Positions 42,703 to 53,904 of a stretch of 64,000 nucleotides of DNA are shown piece by piece. The stretch is from positions 62,001 through 126,000 of the forward strand of contig NZ_LKBT01000002.1 in NCBI RefSeq assembly GCF_002699985.1, in the 5' to 3' direction. Within the stretch, counting starts at the first letter, position 1. Every line of letters begins with the position of its first letter. The stretch comes from Pseudomonas sp. ICMP 561 (GTDB taxonomy: Bacteria > Pseudomonadota > Gammaproteobacteria > Pseudomonadales > Pseudomonadaceae). The notes beneath the pieces were generated by a model. The model was not told where the DNA came from, made no database searches, and saw nothing but the letters and a program-made list of their open reading frames with translations. The position numbers and the translations under genes were made by a program.

Positions 42703-42748
42703 AATACAGATTCAGATGGCGGAGAAAAATACGGATCAGATGGCGAGG
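42703..42748. repeat. Imperfect direct repeat
   Basis: AATACAGATTCAGATGGCGG (42703) and AATACGGATCAGATGGCGAG (42728) are near copies side by side, just before the end of the accessory cassette. Nothing else is seen in 42590-42802. Confidence 0.4.
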
Positions 42749-42802
42749 CAGGTGAGCAGACGTTAGGGCTGTACGGTGAACAGGTAGCGTTGAGCATGAC
42801 TT

Positions 42803-43552
42803 CTAATGAGTACCGGGGCTGAAAAACTGCTCGAAGTCGGTGATGCGTATGGTTGGTGCCAGATCACCAAGGACCGCAATCTCCTCATCTGCCTTTGTTG
42901 GCTTGTCCCGGTCATCCACTATGAAAAGCATATCGACAGGGTCTTCAGCTTTGTTGACCAGTAGCGCTTTCCTCAACCTTGCATTGATGGCGTTGGCCGT
43001 AGGCGTGACTGAATCGACATAGGTAGACCCCCATAGAAAGTCAAAGTGAGTTCCAGTTCCGCCCACGTTAATAAGTACGTTTCGATCCAGGTGTCTTGTC
43101 GGATCTTTCGCCCGCAACATCAGTTCAACTTCTTGGGTTAGCGAGAAGTCTGTGTCGCCCTCCGAAAAGCGATCCTCCTCCCAGGTGGCGATAGAGGAGA
43201 AGAGGCGCAGTATTTTCGCACCCCAGATACTCAATTCAGACTCAATAAAAACAGTTTCGAAAGCGCCTGCGTCCGACAGTGAAAAGCCATGCCTGATTGC
43301 AATGTTTTCAAGGCTCCGCCAGTTGCGTTTATCCCCCAGTGGATAGCCAAGAGAACGCAGTGCAAACAAAGTGATGCCGTCGTCTGTGAATTCCAGATTT
43401 CCAGCTTCTGCGAACAGATAAAAGTCCAGTGACTTCCCGCCCCGTAACGTGAAGGGCGTACTTATGTAGGTAGCGATCCTGCTACCGGTCTCGATGGTCT
43501 GGCAGTGCCATCCGGATCTCTCAAAGAAGTCGTTGCAACTTATGTTATCCAT
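42803..43552 (-). CDS. DUF1828/DUF1829-type protein
   Basis: A 249-residue protein. The N-terminal half (about 1-90: MDNISCNDFFERSGW, then LRGGKSLDFYLFAEAGNLEF and ITLFALRSLGYPL) fits DUF1828, and the C-terminal half (about 145-249: INVGGTGTHFDFLW, then VDMLFIVDDRD) resembles the DUF1829 module often fused to it. Such proteins occur on phages and islands; biochemistry unknown. The ATG at 43552 overlaps the upstream gene by eight bases with GGGAG ahead; the longer frame upstream belongs to the neighbour's other frame. Composition is more AT-rich than the surrounding core genes, a sign of transfer. Confidence 0.7.
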   Translation of the reverse strand: MDNISCNDFFERSGWHCQTIETGSRIATYISTPFTLRGGKSLDFYLFAEAGNLEFTDDGITLFALRSLGYPLGDKRNWRSLENIAIRHGFSLSDAGAFETVFIESELSIWGAKILRLFSSIATWEEDRFSEGDTDFSLTQEVELMLRAKDPTRHLDRNVLINVGGTGTHFDFLWGSTYVDSVTPTANAINARLRKALLVNKAEDPVDMLFIVDDRDKPTKADEEIAVLGDLAPTIRITDFEQFFSPGTH

Positions 43553-44045
43553 CGTCACTCCCGAAAAGATCGTCTTTGAAGGGAGGGGATAGCGTGCGGT
43601 CTTTATTATCAAGAACTCTCGCATGGCGCCTGAACCGCTCAACCCACCGAGACATCGTAGCTGATCTGAGCTGCGAGATAACCGTCCTGGTGACCTGACA
43701 GAGTCTTTCATCGCCAAGATGGATATGTGGGCCAAAAAACACTTTGCCGTGTTCCTTGTGAGAGCGCTCGTGTGTGGGAAAAATCTCCAGCATGAAAACC
43801 CGGCGCTTCTCCTTACCATTGCGAAACATCAGGCCATAGCTCATACGCTCACCTATGTGACCAGGCTGGTACTCGCCTTTGAAATACAGATGAGGAATTG
43901 AGACTCGGCGCTCATCCAGCAGCATGCTCGTAGCTTGAAGCCATCCTGAATGTGTTGGCTTCGCCTGCCATTCGATTTCGTCAGAGAGGTATTTCGCCCT
44001 TCGACACCAATCACGACACGCGGCAAGCCAGTCTTCTTCAACCAT
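43545..44045 (-). CDS. Partner of the DUF1828 gene, function unknown
   Basis: A 166-residue soluble protein: MVEEDWLAACRDWCRRAKYL, then IPHLYFKGEYQPG, and FFGPHIHLGDE with a His-x-His that could bind metal or be catalytic. The C-terminal third is basic (RWVERFRRHARVLDNK). No family recognised, though the PHxH segment recalls small partners of DUF1828 genes. It is first of a two-gene operon; its stop overlaps the DUF1828 start by eight bases, so the two proteins probably act together. Composition is AT-rich like its partner. Confidence 0.65.
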   Translation of the reverse strand: MVEEDWLAACRDWCRRAKYLSDEIEWQAKPTHSGWLQATSMLLDERRVSIPHLYFKGEYQPGHIGERMSYGLMFRNGKEKRRVFMLEIFPTHERSHKEHGKVFFGPHIHLGDERLCQVTRTVISQLRSATMSRWVERFRRHARVLDNKDRTLSPPFKDDLFGSDDG

Positions 44046-44642
44046 TATCAATTCCAGCGGCTTGAGTCAGTAGCTTTTAGCGCTACTTTGGGTGAGGAAA
44101 TGCTAATGAAAGTCAGGGAGGGTTGCTGTCGGATTAATCTGTTAATGGCTTGTGATGTTTCGCCGTGGCAGGCAGGGAGTGGCGCATTCGTGATACTGCA
44201 TGTCTCAAGTCGGGCTGGACTCAAGTGCAAATGAATAGGTGCCCCATCTCGTGGACTTCATCTGGAAAAAGGTCCCTCCATTATTCCTGAATAACCTCCT
44301 GGTCTTCAGCGCTCGCGCTTATAAAGCCAACGGGCCTTATGCCTCGCGTCCGTCGGATGGACCAGCCCTCAAATTGAAAACCCCTCCCTTGGTTCGCTAT
44401 CATCGTGGCGTCGCAATCCGACCACCAATGGAAAATACAGTGCTTCGCTCGAACTGGCTGCCTACGCCGCCTTAGCGCTTCGCCCCCATCGCAATACCCT
44501 GACCGCCTTCTAGCTGCGGTCGCCTTCTGCTGCGCCTCGTTATTGGCCGTGGCAACACCATAACTCTACTGAAAGAGACGCACCTGCCTTGCACAGCGCC
44601 GTCCGCGCTTTGCGTAGTGCTGCGTTTGCCATGGGTAAATCT
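44046..44642. other. Gap between DUF1828 cassette and SulP gene
   Basis: No gene I can support. Short open frames at 44239-44475 and in 44046-44230 have no ribosome site and no domain. The region probably holds the cassette's promoter (before 44046) and decayed sequence. Confidence 0.5.
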
Positions 44643-46130
44643 ATGTTTGAAAAAATCAACGCCGCCTGGCTATGTAACGTGCGGGCAGATGTGCTCGCGG
44701 GTCTCGTTGTCGCATTGGCGCTCATTCCTGAGGCCATCGCTTTTTCCATCATTTCCGGCGTCGACCCCAAGGTGGGTCTCTACGCTTCGTTCTGTATCTG
44801 TACGGTGATCGCCTTCGTGGGCGGTCGTCCCGCCATGATTTCTGCTGCGACAGGCGCCATGGCTTTGCTCATGGTGAACCTCGTCAAGGATCACGGTCTT
44901 CAATACTTGCTGGCCGCTACATTGCTATGCGGCGTCATCCAGATCCTTGCGGGTTATCTTAAGTTGGGAGAGCTGATGCGCTTTGTATCGCGCTCGGTGG
45001 TCACCGGTTTTGTCAACGCGCTTGCGATTCTGATTTTCATGGCTCAGTTGCCTGAGCTCACCGACGTCACCTGGCCGGTGTACGCGATGACCGCTGGTGG
45101 TCTGGCGATCATCTATCTTTTTCCGCGCATACCTTTGGTTGGGCGGCTGTTACCGTCGCCACTGGTGTGCATCATCGTGTTGACTGCGATGGCGGTCTAT
45201 CTCGGTCTGAACGTGCGCACCGTTGGGGATATGGGGTCTCTGCCTGACAGCCTGCCCATCTTCATGTGGCCTGAGGTGCCGCTGAACTTCGATACGTTGC
45301 TGATCATCCTGCCTTACTCAGCCGCACTTGCCGTTGTCGGACTGCTGGAATCCATGATGACGGCGACCATCGTCGACGACCTGACCGACACCACCAGCGA
45401 CAAGAACCGCGAGTGCAAAGGGCAGGGCATTGCCAACGTCGCGACGGGACTTATCGGCGGCATGGCAGGCTGCGCGATGATTGGACAATCCATGATCAAC
45501 GTGAAATCGGGCGGCCGGACGCGTTTGTCTACACTGAGTGCTGGCGTGTTACTGCTGATCATGATGCTGTTTCTGGGCGACTGGCTGGCTCGTATTCCCA
45601 TGGCCGCTCTGGTTGCCGTGATGATCATGGTATCGATCAGCACCTTCAGTTGGGCGTCCATCCGCAACCTCAAGCAATATCCGCTTTCGACCAACATCGT
45701 GATGGTCGTCACCGTCGTTGTGGTCGTCGCCACTCACAACCTGGCTTACGGCGTCATTGCCGGGACGCTCCTGGCCGCAATGTTCTTTGCCAACAAGATT
45801 GCCCGCTTTCTGGACGTCACTTCCCAGCGTGATCCGGACCATAGTCACCGCACGTATTACGTGACCGGGCAAGTGTTCTTCGGCTCTGCAGATCGCTTCA
45901 CCAACGCCTTCGACCCCAAGGAAGAACTTGAAACGTTGACCATCGACTTGCGTGACGCGCATTTCTGGGACATCACAGCAGTGGCCGCTCTGGACAAGGT
46001 CGTGCTGAAACTGCGCAAGACTGGTGCCGTGGTTGATGTGATCGGCATGACTCGGGCGACGGCTACGTTGGTGGATCGCTTCGGTGTGCACGACAAGCCA
46101 GATGGGATTGATACGCTGATGGGGCATTAA
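44643..46130 (+). CDS. SulP-family inorganic anion transporter
   Basis: A 495-residue SLC26/SulP protein with about 12 membrane segments. The first helix motif [20 protein letters not shown], the anion-site stretch AAGGLAII-like and [20 protein letters not shown] are those of the family. A C-terminal STAS domain (about 390-495; [20 protein letters not shown]) is included. Sulfate, bicarbonate or other anions are possible. The start is uncertain: ATG 44643 and ATG 44631 are both in frame, with a TTG at 44589. No sulfate or carbonic-anhydrase gene is next to it. A long inverted repeat lies just after its stop. Confidence 0.85.
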   Translation: MFEKINAAWLCNVRADVLAGLVVALALIPEAIAFSIISGVDPKVGLYASFCICTVIAFVGGRPAMISAATGAMALLMVNLVKDHGLQYLLAATLLCGVIQILAGYLKLGELMRFVSRSVVTGFVNALAILIFMAQLPELTDVTWPVYAMTAGGLAIIYLFPRIPLVGRLLPSPLVCIIVLTAMAVYLGLNVRTVGDMGSLPDSLPIFMWPEVPLNFDTLLIILPYSAALAVVGLLESMMTATIVDDLTDTTSDKNRECKGQGIANVATGLIGGMAGCAMIGQSMINVKSGGRTRLSTLSAGVLLLIMMLFLGDWLARIPMAALVAVMIMVSISTFSWASIRNLKQYPLSTNIVMVVTVVVVVATHNLAYGVIAGTLLAAMFFANKIARFLDVTSQRDPDHSHRTYYVTGQVFFGSADRFTNAFDPKEELETLTIDLRDAHFWDITAVAALDKVVLKLRKTGAVVDVIGMTRATATLVDRFGVHDKPDGIDTLMGH

Positions 46131-46147
46131 TGCCGCGAGACGGCTGC

Positions 46148-46254
46148 TTTGATCGGTTTCGAACTGCTGGAGGAACTGTCTCGTGCTCTCGCGCTTGGGT
46201 TCATAGGGTTCGCGAAAGCAAGCGCGAGCCTCTGTGTGATGGAAACCGATCAAA
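46148..46254. repeat. Long inverted repeat after the SulP gene
   Basis: TTTGATCGGTTTC (46148-46160) and GAAACCGATCAAA (46242-46254) are perfectly complementary. A second pair inside, CTCGCGCTTG and CAAGCGCGAG, extends the hairpin over 107 bases. It lies between the SulP and Tli4-like genes. Confidence 0.75.
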
Positions 46255-46370
46255 CTTGCATGGCTACTCATGGAGGGATGTACAAGCTTGTCTGGCCGTC
46301 GAAAGGGTAGACTCCCACCGATACCGCCAAGCCATCCGCCAATATCAGAAAGTGACATGAGGGTGAAACA

Positions 46371-47345
46371 TTGCACGCAGTGACCAGATTCTTATTATGC
46401 ATGCTCGTGTCAGCAGGCTTTAATGCAACCAGCGTGCTGGCTAGCTCCTATGAAGACAGCAAAAGCGAAAGCCTCTTGAATACTCACTACTTTGGCAGAT
46501 TTGAAATCGCACTGCCTCGCGGGTCGGAAATCTCTGCAGACTATAAAAACTTTGACGAAAAAATAGAGTGGGTCAGCAACGAGGGAGACTCCCGTATAAA
46601 TCAAGCTGTGGACCAGAAAGTAGAAGACTTGAAAAAAGGCATAGCGGTCGGCACTTTCAGTGTTTACGAGAAAACGGTCCCTCTTGACAATGGAAGCGTA
46701 TTGCTCGTTTCGCGACTTAACAAGTTTTATACCTTTAACGTATACCTGCTCACTGCCAAAAATACGCTTTACCACATGATGGCAGCAAACATATCTGAAC
46801 AGGGCCTGGAGGGTGGCATCGAGAAAATGCGCCTGTTAAGTAATTCCATTTACTCCCGACCGCCACACCAGGCTCCTCCGCAGGGTGGTTTTGCAATAGA
46901 GGCGGGCTACACGACGCTTGGTAGCGAAAAGTTCTTGGAGTCTGTTTACATGGGCGCGCAAATTGCGGGACATCCAGGTACCTATATCAGCTTTCTCACA
47001 AAGGCAATTTTTACTCAGGAAGACAGCTTGATAGAGCGATTTGAAAAACGTCAGTACGACGTGTCGATAGGAGAGCTTGCTAATTCCGGCAGTATCAAGA
47101 CCCTCAGGAAAAGGCCTCGCCTGGTAAACGGAATTCAGGCTGAGGAAGTTGCGGTTAGCGCCCGCGTAGATGGCAAACAGTTTTATGCTTTCCAGCTAGA
47201 GTACAAAGGCACAGTAGAGTCCAACACACGGCCTTATATTGCGCTTGAACTCGGTACGCACGAGAAAGGCAGCGATTTTAAATCCGATGAAGACGCGTTG
47301 AAATTCTGGGACGGGATTGTCAATAGCCTGAAACCGCTGCCTTGA
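46371..47345 (+). CDS. Tli4-like T6SS immunity protein
   Basis: A 324-residue exported protein with a signal peptide (FLLCMLVSAGFNATSVLAS). The C-terminal half (RPRLVNGIQAEEVAVSARVD, then LELGTHEKGSDFKSDEDAL and FWDGIVNSLKPLP) matches the Tli4 immunity family, which neutralises the Tle4 phospholipase effector in the periplasm. The first codon is a TTG at 46371: GAGGG lies seven bases ahead, and ATG 46401 is the only later option. No Tle4, VgrG or PAAR gene lies within the window, so this is an orphan immunity gene here. Base composition is AT-rich relative to its flanks. Confidence 0.75.
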   Translation: MHAVTRFLLCMLVSAGFNATSVLASSYEDSKSESLLNTHYFGRFEIALPRGSEISADYKNFDEKIEWVSNEGDSRINQAVDQKVEDLKKGIAVGTFSVYEKTVPLDNGSVLLVSRLNKFYTFNVYLLTAKNTLYHMMAANISEQGLEGGIEKMRLLSNSIYSRPPHQAPPQGGFAIEAGYTTLGSEKFLESVYMGAQIAGHPGTYISFLTKAIFTQEDSLIERFEKRQYDVSIGELANSGSIKTLRKRPRLVNGIQAEEVAVSARVDGKQFYAFQLEYKGTVESNTRPYIALELGTHEKGSDFKSDEDALKFWDGIVNSLKPLP

Positions 47346-47439
47346 TCGGTGGTTCAAGTAACCGTGTGAGTCGTGACGCTTGGTGTTACGACTTGCACGG
47401 TTTTGCTTTGGCGCTCCCAATCACAGCGAGACTCAAGCG

Positions 47440-47718
47440 TCAGCGAATCTGCGCACCAACTTTGCTGATTTCATCCGCCGAAAGGTCTCGCCAATCCCGT
47501 GGAGATATCCCGTACTCCGCGCTCGCAGCTTCAAGCACTTCTTCAAGTGAATGATAGAGATGGTCGCCGTCAACGATGTTTGGGTAATCGTTATAGCGAA
47601 TAACCAGATAAAAAACCTCATCCTCCGTGGTCACCAGACCGAACGCCACCAGCGCTGCGACGCCTGAATCATCCGGCTGCTTTAGTGCTGCGAACAGGTA
47701 GCTCGGTTGTGAAGCCAT
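47440..47718 (-). CDS. Small acidic protein, function unknown
   Basis: A 92-residue soluble protein: MASQPSYLFAALKQPDDSG, then FYLVIRYNDYPNIVDGDHLY and LEEVLEAASAEYGISPRDW. AGGAGC lies nine bases before the ATG, so it is real. No family recognised. It is convergent with the Tli4-like gene and follows the lipoprotein gene by 13 bases, probably co-transcribed. It could be an immunity- or effector-associated protein by location only. Confidence 0.68.
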   Translation of the reverse strand: MASQPSYLFAALKQPDDSGVAALVAFGLVTTEDEVFYLVIRYNDYPNIVDGDHLYHSLEEVLEAASAEYGISPRDWRDLSADEISKVGAQIR

Positions 47719-47730
47719 GGTGTTGCTCCT

Positions 47731-48135
47731 CTAGCGGTTTGCGGGATGAGCGGCCTGGTTATCCTTGACCTCTTCCAGGCGACCGCCGCAGTCAATAAAC
47801 GACTCCTCGTAATTCTGCCGACAGATCTTGCTTTGCGCCGCCCCAGGGTCGACCGGCTCCGAGCCGCAGGGGTTTGAAATTTGCGGGGTCTCTGGGGTCT
47901 GCTGCATGCAGGCTCGGTAGCCTACCATTCGCCCCTCGTAAATTATCCGCTGGCCCTGAACGCTTTGCTCTGCCCGTTTCTCACAGGCCTGAACTCTTGC
48001 ATCCAACTCGGTAACGCAGCGCTGGCCCTGCTCGGTTTCGGGTTTGACATAGCGGTAGTGCGTGCAGGCGGCGAGGTTGATTAAGGCAAGGGCGGCGAGG
48101 GAGATAACAGTGAGGCGGCCAGTCATGTATTTCAT
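47731..48135 (-). CDS. Cysteine-rich lipoprotein, function unknown
   Basis: A 134-residue exported lipoprotein. The signal sequence LTVISLAALALINLAAC ends in a clear lipobox (LAAC). The mature part has six more cysteines (in QRCVTEL, QACEKRA, YRACMQQ, NPCGSEP, KICRQNY and DCGGRLE), enough for three disulfides. No family recognised. The start is ATG 48135 or 48126. It probably forms an operon with the 92-residue gene downstream, next to a Tli4-like immunity gene; periplasmic display would suit an immunity or envelope role. Confidence 0.7.
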   Translation of the reverse strand: MKYMTGRLTVISLAALALINLAACTHYRYVKPETEQGQRCVTELDARVQACEKRAEQSVQGQRIIYEGRMVGYRACMQQTPETPQISNPCGSEPVDPGAAQSKICRQNYEESFIDCGGRLEEVKDNQAAHPANR

Positions 48136-48490
48136 ATCCGTATGGGTAAACAATGCGCTTTTCTTATCGCTGATCTTGCCTTGGGATGCCAGGAAAACCC
48201 GGCAGCAGGTCTGCTGAAAATCGCTCGGGAGCGACGATCTAGAGCGCTTGCCACGTGGACTTACGTGACCAAAAATGCGTCAGTATGAGTTCCATTAATG
48301 AGCTGGCAATTCAAAGTGGAAACGGATGCAACCATTCTGTATGCGTATCCGCCAGATGGAATTCAAAGCGGATGGAACGGTGCCCCTACTTGGTATTCGC
48401 TCCGTGTGAAGCCCGAATAATCATGTAGTTCCTGACCGGCTGCAGCGATCTCTGCCTGCCAATGTTCAAGCGCTAATGCAGCGAACCCAA
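48136..48490. other. Gap with possible insertion-sequence remnant
   Basis: Two related stretches, CAATTCAAAGTGGAAACGG (48306) and GGAATTCAAAGCGGATGG (48358), recall insertion-sequence ends, but no transposase frame supports it. A 62-residue open frame on the minus strand (48363-48551) overlaps the next gene and is not called. Confidence 0.35.
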
Positions 48491-48898
48491 TCACTGGCCA
48501 GCTTTGACCCTGTTCCGCTCCAGCTTGCGCAGCCCCTTGGTAATCAACCAATAAAAAACGATAAGCAACGGTATGGGCTGCGTCGCTATCAGCATCGCGC
48601 GTTTAATTTCCGGCAAATCTTGCAGGTGGTAATTCTCGAATACACTGGCCACTACGACAATCGTCACCAGCGACGAGAACAGGTAGCACATAAAGACAGC
48701 CATGATCCGGAAGAAGATTCGCCACGCTCGGGAGGGATGGTCGATATTTCTGGAGGCTGGTGAAGGAGTCGGGTTAGGGAATACGACGCAGAAGCCTATC
48801 ATTCCAGCCACGAACTGGAATGTCACGACGCACACTAGCGGTGACATGAGGGATAACCCGCGTCGATTGATGATGAGGTAGGCAAACGATTGGCCCAT
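48491..48898 (-). CDS. Small membrane protein, function unknown
   Basis: A 135-residue protein with three hydrophobic segments (about 18-40, 62-85, 108-122): FQFVAGMIGFCVVFPN, FRIMAVFMCYLFSSLVTIVV and QPIPLLIVFYWLITKGLRK. No family recognised. The start ATG (48898) has a weak ribosome site, and M18 is an alternative. It is alone in the accessory region; the upstream gap 48899-49120 holds no supported gene. Confidence 0.55.
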   Translation of the reverse strand: MGQSFAYLIINRRGLSLMSPLVCVVTFQFVAGMIGFCVVFPNPTPSPASRNIDHPSRAWRIFFRIMAVFMCYLFSSLVTIVVVASVFENYHLQDLPEIKRAMLIATQPIPLLIVFYWLITKGLRKLERNRVKAGQ

Positions 48899-49120
48899 CC
48901 ATGAGTGTGGGTTGGAGATGCGATCAACGAGTTCTTACTGACACTTCCTACGCGCTTTAGATCTGCACCGGGAAGTTTTTTCGCGTGTAGTGTACGTGAC
49001 AGTCATGCGTGTCAGACCTTACGGCGCTATCTTCAACCCGGTGCCTTCGGATCTCAGGAGGCCAGCAAGCCCAGGCAGGTCACCGTCCTTTATCATCGGA
49101 AAACCCAAATCCCACCCACA

Positions 49121-49150
49121 AAAAAACCGGCGCAATGGCCGGTTTCTTTG
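49121..49150 (-). terminator. Terminator of tRNA-Leu
   Basis: On the minus strand AAACCGGCC and GGCGCCGGTTT-like arms pair around ATTGC, followed by a T-run (AAAAAACCGG on the plus strand). Confidence 0.85.
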
Positions 49151-49188
49151 TATTCAAGCTGCATTGAGCAGCAGCTTGAAGTGTGTCG

Positions 49189-49273
49189 TGGTGCCCCGAG
49201 GGAGAATCGAACTCCCACTTCTTTCGAAAACGGATTTTGAATCCGCCGCGTCTACCAATTCCGCCATCAGGGC
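49189..49273 (-). tRNA. tRNA-Leu (CAA)
   Basis: An 85-base tRNA with encoded CCA. The acceptor stem GCCCTGA pairs with TCGGGGC (one G-U pair), the T arm reads GTTCGATTC, and the anticodon arm GCGGA-TTCAAAA-TCCGT gives anticodon CAA. The long variable arm is the leucine class II type. It sits at the border of the 42-49 kb accessory region; tRNA ends are common integration sites, but no direct repeat of the 3' end was found in the window. Confidence 0.95.
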
Positions 49274-49286
49274 TCAATGGCGGCGA

Positions 49287-49315
49287 AGTCTACAGACGGT
49301 ATTACCGTTGGTCAA
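49287..49315 (-). promoter_or_regulatory. Sigma-70 promoter of tRNA-Leu
   Basis: On the minus strand TTGACC and TAGACT are 17 bases apart, ending 14 bases before the mature tRNA 5' end. Confidence 0.75.
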
Positions 49316-49381
49316 TCACCTTTCATGGTCAATTTTGTCTCTTTCCGCTAAACTTCGCGGCCCTGCTAGACGAACTCGATC

Positions 49382-51576
<2,195 letters not shown>

Positions 51577-51627
51577 GTCAAAACAAGTTTTTCTGCTTTC
51601 TACTTAATTATGCAACTGGAGTGCTAA

Positions 51628-51963
51628 ATGAGCTTTTTCATCTCTCCCGCTTTCGCGGATGCTGCTGCACCTGCTGCCGGCCCTATGGGTGGCGGTTTTG
51701 AATGGATCTTCCTGGTCGGCTTTCTGGTCATCTTCTATCTGATGATCTGGCGTCCACAGGCCAAGCGCGCCAAAGAGCAGAAGAATCTGCTGGGCAACTT
51801 GCAGAAGGGCGACGAAGTGGTTACTACCGGCGGTATCGCTGGCAAGATCACTAAAGTGAGTGACGGCTACGTGGTTATCGAAGTTTCCGACACTGTTGAG
51901 CTGAAAATGCAGAAGGGCGCTATTGCTGCCACGCTGCCAAAGGGCACCCTGAAAGCGATTTAA
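51628..51963 (+). CDS. yajC: Preprotein translocase subunit YajC
   Basis: A 111-residue membrane protein, one helix near residues 25-45 (FEWIFLVGFLVIFYLMIWRP) and a cytoplasmic domain with the family motif KGDEVVTTGGIAGKI. It associates with SecDF-YidC. The tgt-yajC-secD-secF order is conserved in gammaproteobacteria. The first 20 residues are Ala-rich and not cleaved. Confidence 0.95.
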   Translation: MSFFISPAFADAAAPAAGPMGGGFEWIFLVGFLVIFYLMIWRPQAKRAKEQKNLLGNLQKGDEVVTTGGIAGKITKVSDGYVVIEVSDTVELKMQKGAIAATLPKGTLKAI

Positions 51964-52026
51964 GATTCAGACTTTTACCAATCGACGGGGCGCGCAAGGC
52001 GCCCCGCGTTATAAGCGGGCGGCGTG

Positions 52027-53895
52027 ATGCTGAACAAATACCCTCTGTGGAAATACGTACTGATCCTGGCGGTGCTGGTGATCGGTTTTATTTATTCCGC
52101 ACCCAATCTCTACCCTGACGATCCAGCGATCCAGATCAGCGGCGCAAGCACTGCGTTGCAGGTGGGTCAGGCTGATCTGGAGCGTGCGAGCAAAGCGCTT
52201 GTTGATTCCGGAATCGCGGTCAAGGCCTCTTCCCTGGCCGAGAATGGCAAAGGCGGTTTGTTGCGTCTGACCAAGCAGGAAGACCAACTGCCGGCCAAGG
52301 ATGTTGTGCGCAAGGTGTTGGGTGATGACTATGTCGTCGCACTTAACCTGGCACGTACCACTCCGACATGGTTGCGTAATCTTGGCGCAACCCCGATGAA
52401 GATGGGTTTGGACTTGTCCGGTGGTGTGCACTTCCTGTTGGAAGTTGACATGGACAAGGCGCTGGATGCGCGTCTGAAAGTTTATGAAGGCGAAGTCAAA
52501 AGCCTGTTGCGCAAGGAAAAGGTGCGTTATCGCAGCCTGCCGCAAGTGGGTGGCGCTATTCAACTGGGGTTCAGCGATGACGCTGCCCGTGAAGAAGCCC
52601 GCGTACTGGTTCGCAAGAATTACACCGATTTCGAGATCACTCCGGCTGAACTGAACGGGATTCCTGTTCTGCGCCTGGCGATGACTCCGGCGAAAATCAA
52701 CGAAATCCGCGATTACTCCATCAAGCAGAACCTGACCACGGTGCGTAACCGGGTCAACGAGCTGGGTGTTGCCGAGCCTCTGGTTCAGCGTCAGGGTGCC
52801 AACCGCATCGTGGTTGAGTTGCCGGGCGTGCAGGACACCGCTGAAGCCAAGCGTATTCTGGGCAAGACGGCCAACCTGGAATTCCGTCTGGGCGCAGGTC
52901 CGGATGACTCCAAAGCCACTACCGAGATGTTCGAGTTCCGCGAAGGCGGTCGTCCGGCAGCTCCTGTGGAGCGTGGTCTGATCATCACCGGTGATCAGGT
53001 GACTGACGCCAAGGCCAGCTTTGACGAACATGGTCGTCCACAGGTGAACATCACGCTGGACGGTCACGGTGGCGATTTGATGAGCCGTGCCACCCGCAGC
53101 AATGTGGGCCGCAGCATGGCGGTGATTTTCATCGAGCAGAAGCCAACCACTACTTACACCAAGCAGATGGTCGACGGCGTCGAGAAAGACGTGCCGGTTC
53201 AGACCTTCAAGGAAGAGAAGAAAATCATCAGCCTGGCGACCATTCAGTCGCCGCTGGGTGCTCAGTTCCGGATTACCGGTCTGAACGGTCAGGGTGAGTC
53301 TTCCGAGCTGGCGCTGTTGCTGCGTGCCGGTGGTCTGGCTGCGCCGATGTACTTCGCTGAAGAGCGCACCATCGGCCCGAGCCTGGGTGCTGACAACATC
53401 ACCAAGGGTATCGATGCTTCCCTGTGGGGCATGCTGTTCGTGTCGTTGTTCATCATGGCGATCTATCGCTTCTTCGGTTTGATCGCAACAGTCGCTCTGG
53501 CGCTGAACATGGTCATGCTGCTGGCATTGATGTCGCTGCTGAGTGCGACGCTGACGCTGCCGGGTATTGCCGGTATCGTCTTGACGATGGGTATGGCGGT
53601 GGACGCCAACGTGCTGATCTTCTCGCGGATACGCGAGGAAATCGCCAATGGCATGACCGTCCAGCGTGCGATTCATGAAGGTTTCGACCGCGCCTATACC
53701 GCGATCCTCGACGCCAACCTGACGACGCTGCTGGTCGGCGGCATTCTCTTCGCAATGGGCACCGGCCCGGTGAAGGGTTTTGCGGTGACCATGTCGCTCG
53801 GGATCTTTACCTCGATGTTCACGGCCATCATGGTGACCCGCGCAATGGTCAACCTGATCTATGGCGGGCGTGACTTCAAGAAGTTGTGGATTTAA
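52027..53895 (+). CDS. secD: Protein translocase subunit SecD
   Basis: A 622-residue subunit. A first membrane helix (about 8-28), a large periplasmic P1 domain with GLDLSGGVHFLLEVD (about 125-145), the motif DYSIKQNLTTVRNRVNELGV, and five more helices in the C-terminal RND-like domain (from about 450; GMAVDANVLIFSRIREE, the proton-path aspartate motif). It works with SecF to pull exported proteins using the proton gradient. The ATG at 52027 is chosen; a GTG at 52024 is in frame. secF starts nine bases after its stop. Confidence 0.96.
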   Translation: MLNKYPLWKYVLILAVLVIGFIYSAPNLYPDDPAIQISGASTALQVGQADLERASKALVDSGIAVKASSLAENGKGGLLRLTKQEDQLPAKDVVRKVLGDDYVVALNLARTTPTWLRNLGATPMKMGLDLSGGVHFLLEVDMDKALDARLKVYEGEVKSLLRKEKVRYRSLPQVGGAIQLGFSDDAAREEARVLVRKNYTDFEITPAELNGIPVLRLAMTPAKINEIRDYSIKQNLTTVRNRVNELGVAEPLVQRQGANRIVVELPGVQDTAEAKRILGKTANLEFRLGAGPDDSKATTEMFEFREGGRPAAPVERGLIITGDQVTDAKASFDEHGRPQVNITLDGHGGDLMSRATRSNVGRSMAVIFIEQKPTTTYTKQMVDGVEKDVPVQTFKEEKKIISLATIQSPLGAQFRITGLNGQGESSELALLLRAGGLAAPMYFAEERTIGPSLGADNITKGIDASLWGMLFVSLFIMAIYRFFGLIATVALALNMVMLLALMSLLSATLTLPGIAGIVLTMGMAVDANVLIFSRIREEIANGMTVQRAIHEGFDRAYTAILDANLTTLLVGGILFAMGTGPVKGFAVTMSLGIFTSMFTAIMVTRAMVNLIYGGRDFKKLWI

Positions 53896-53904
53896 GGGGC
53901 TGCC

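Noticed and set aside
44239..44475. 78-residue open frame
   Set aside because: No ribosome site, no recognisable motif and compositional bias of a random frame.
48290..48560. Insertion-sequence remnant or 62-residue gene
   Set aside because: Only short resemblance to IS end repeats; no transposase motif, and the frame overlaps a better-supported gene.
49189..49273. tRNA-Leu as an attachment site of an integrated island
   Set aside because: No integrase and no second copy of the tRNA 3' end found in the accessory region.
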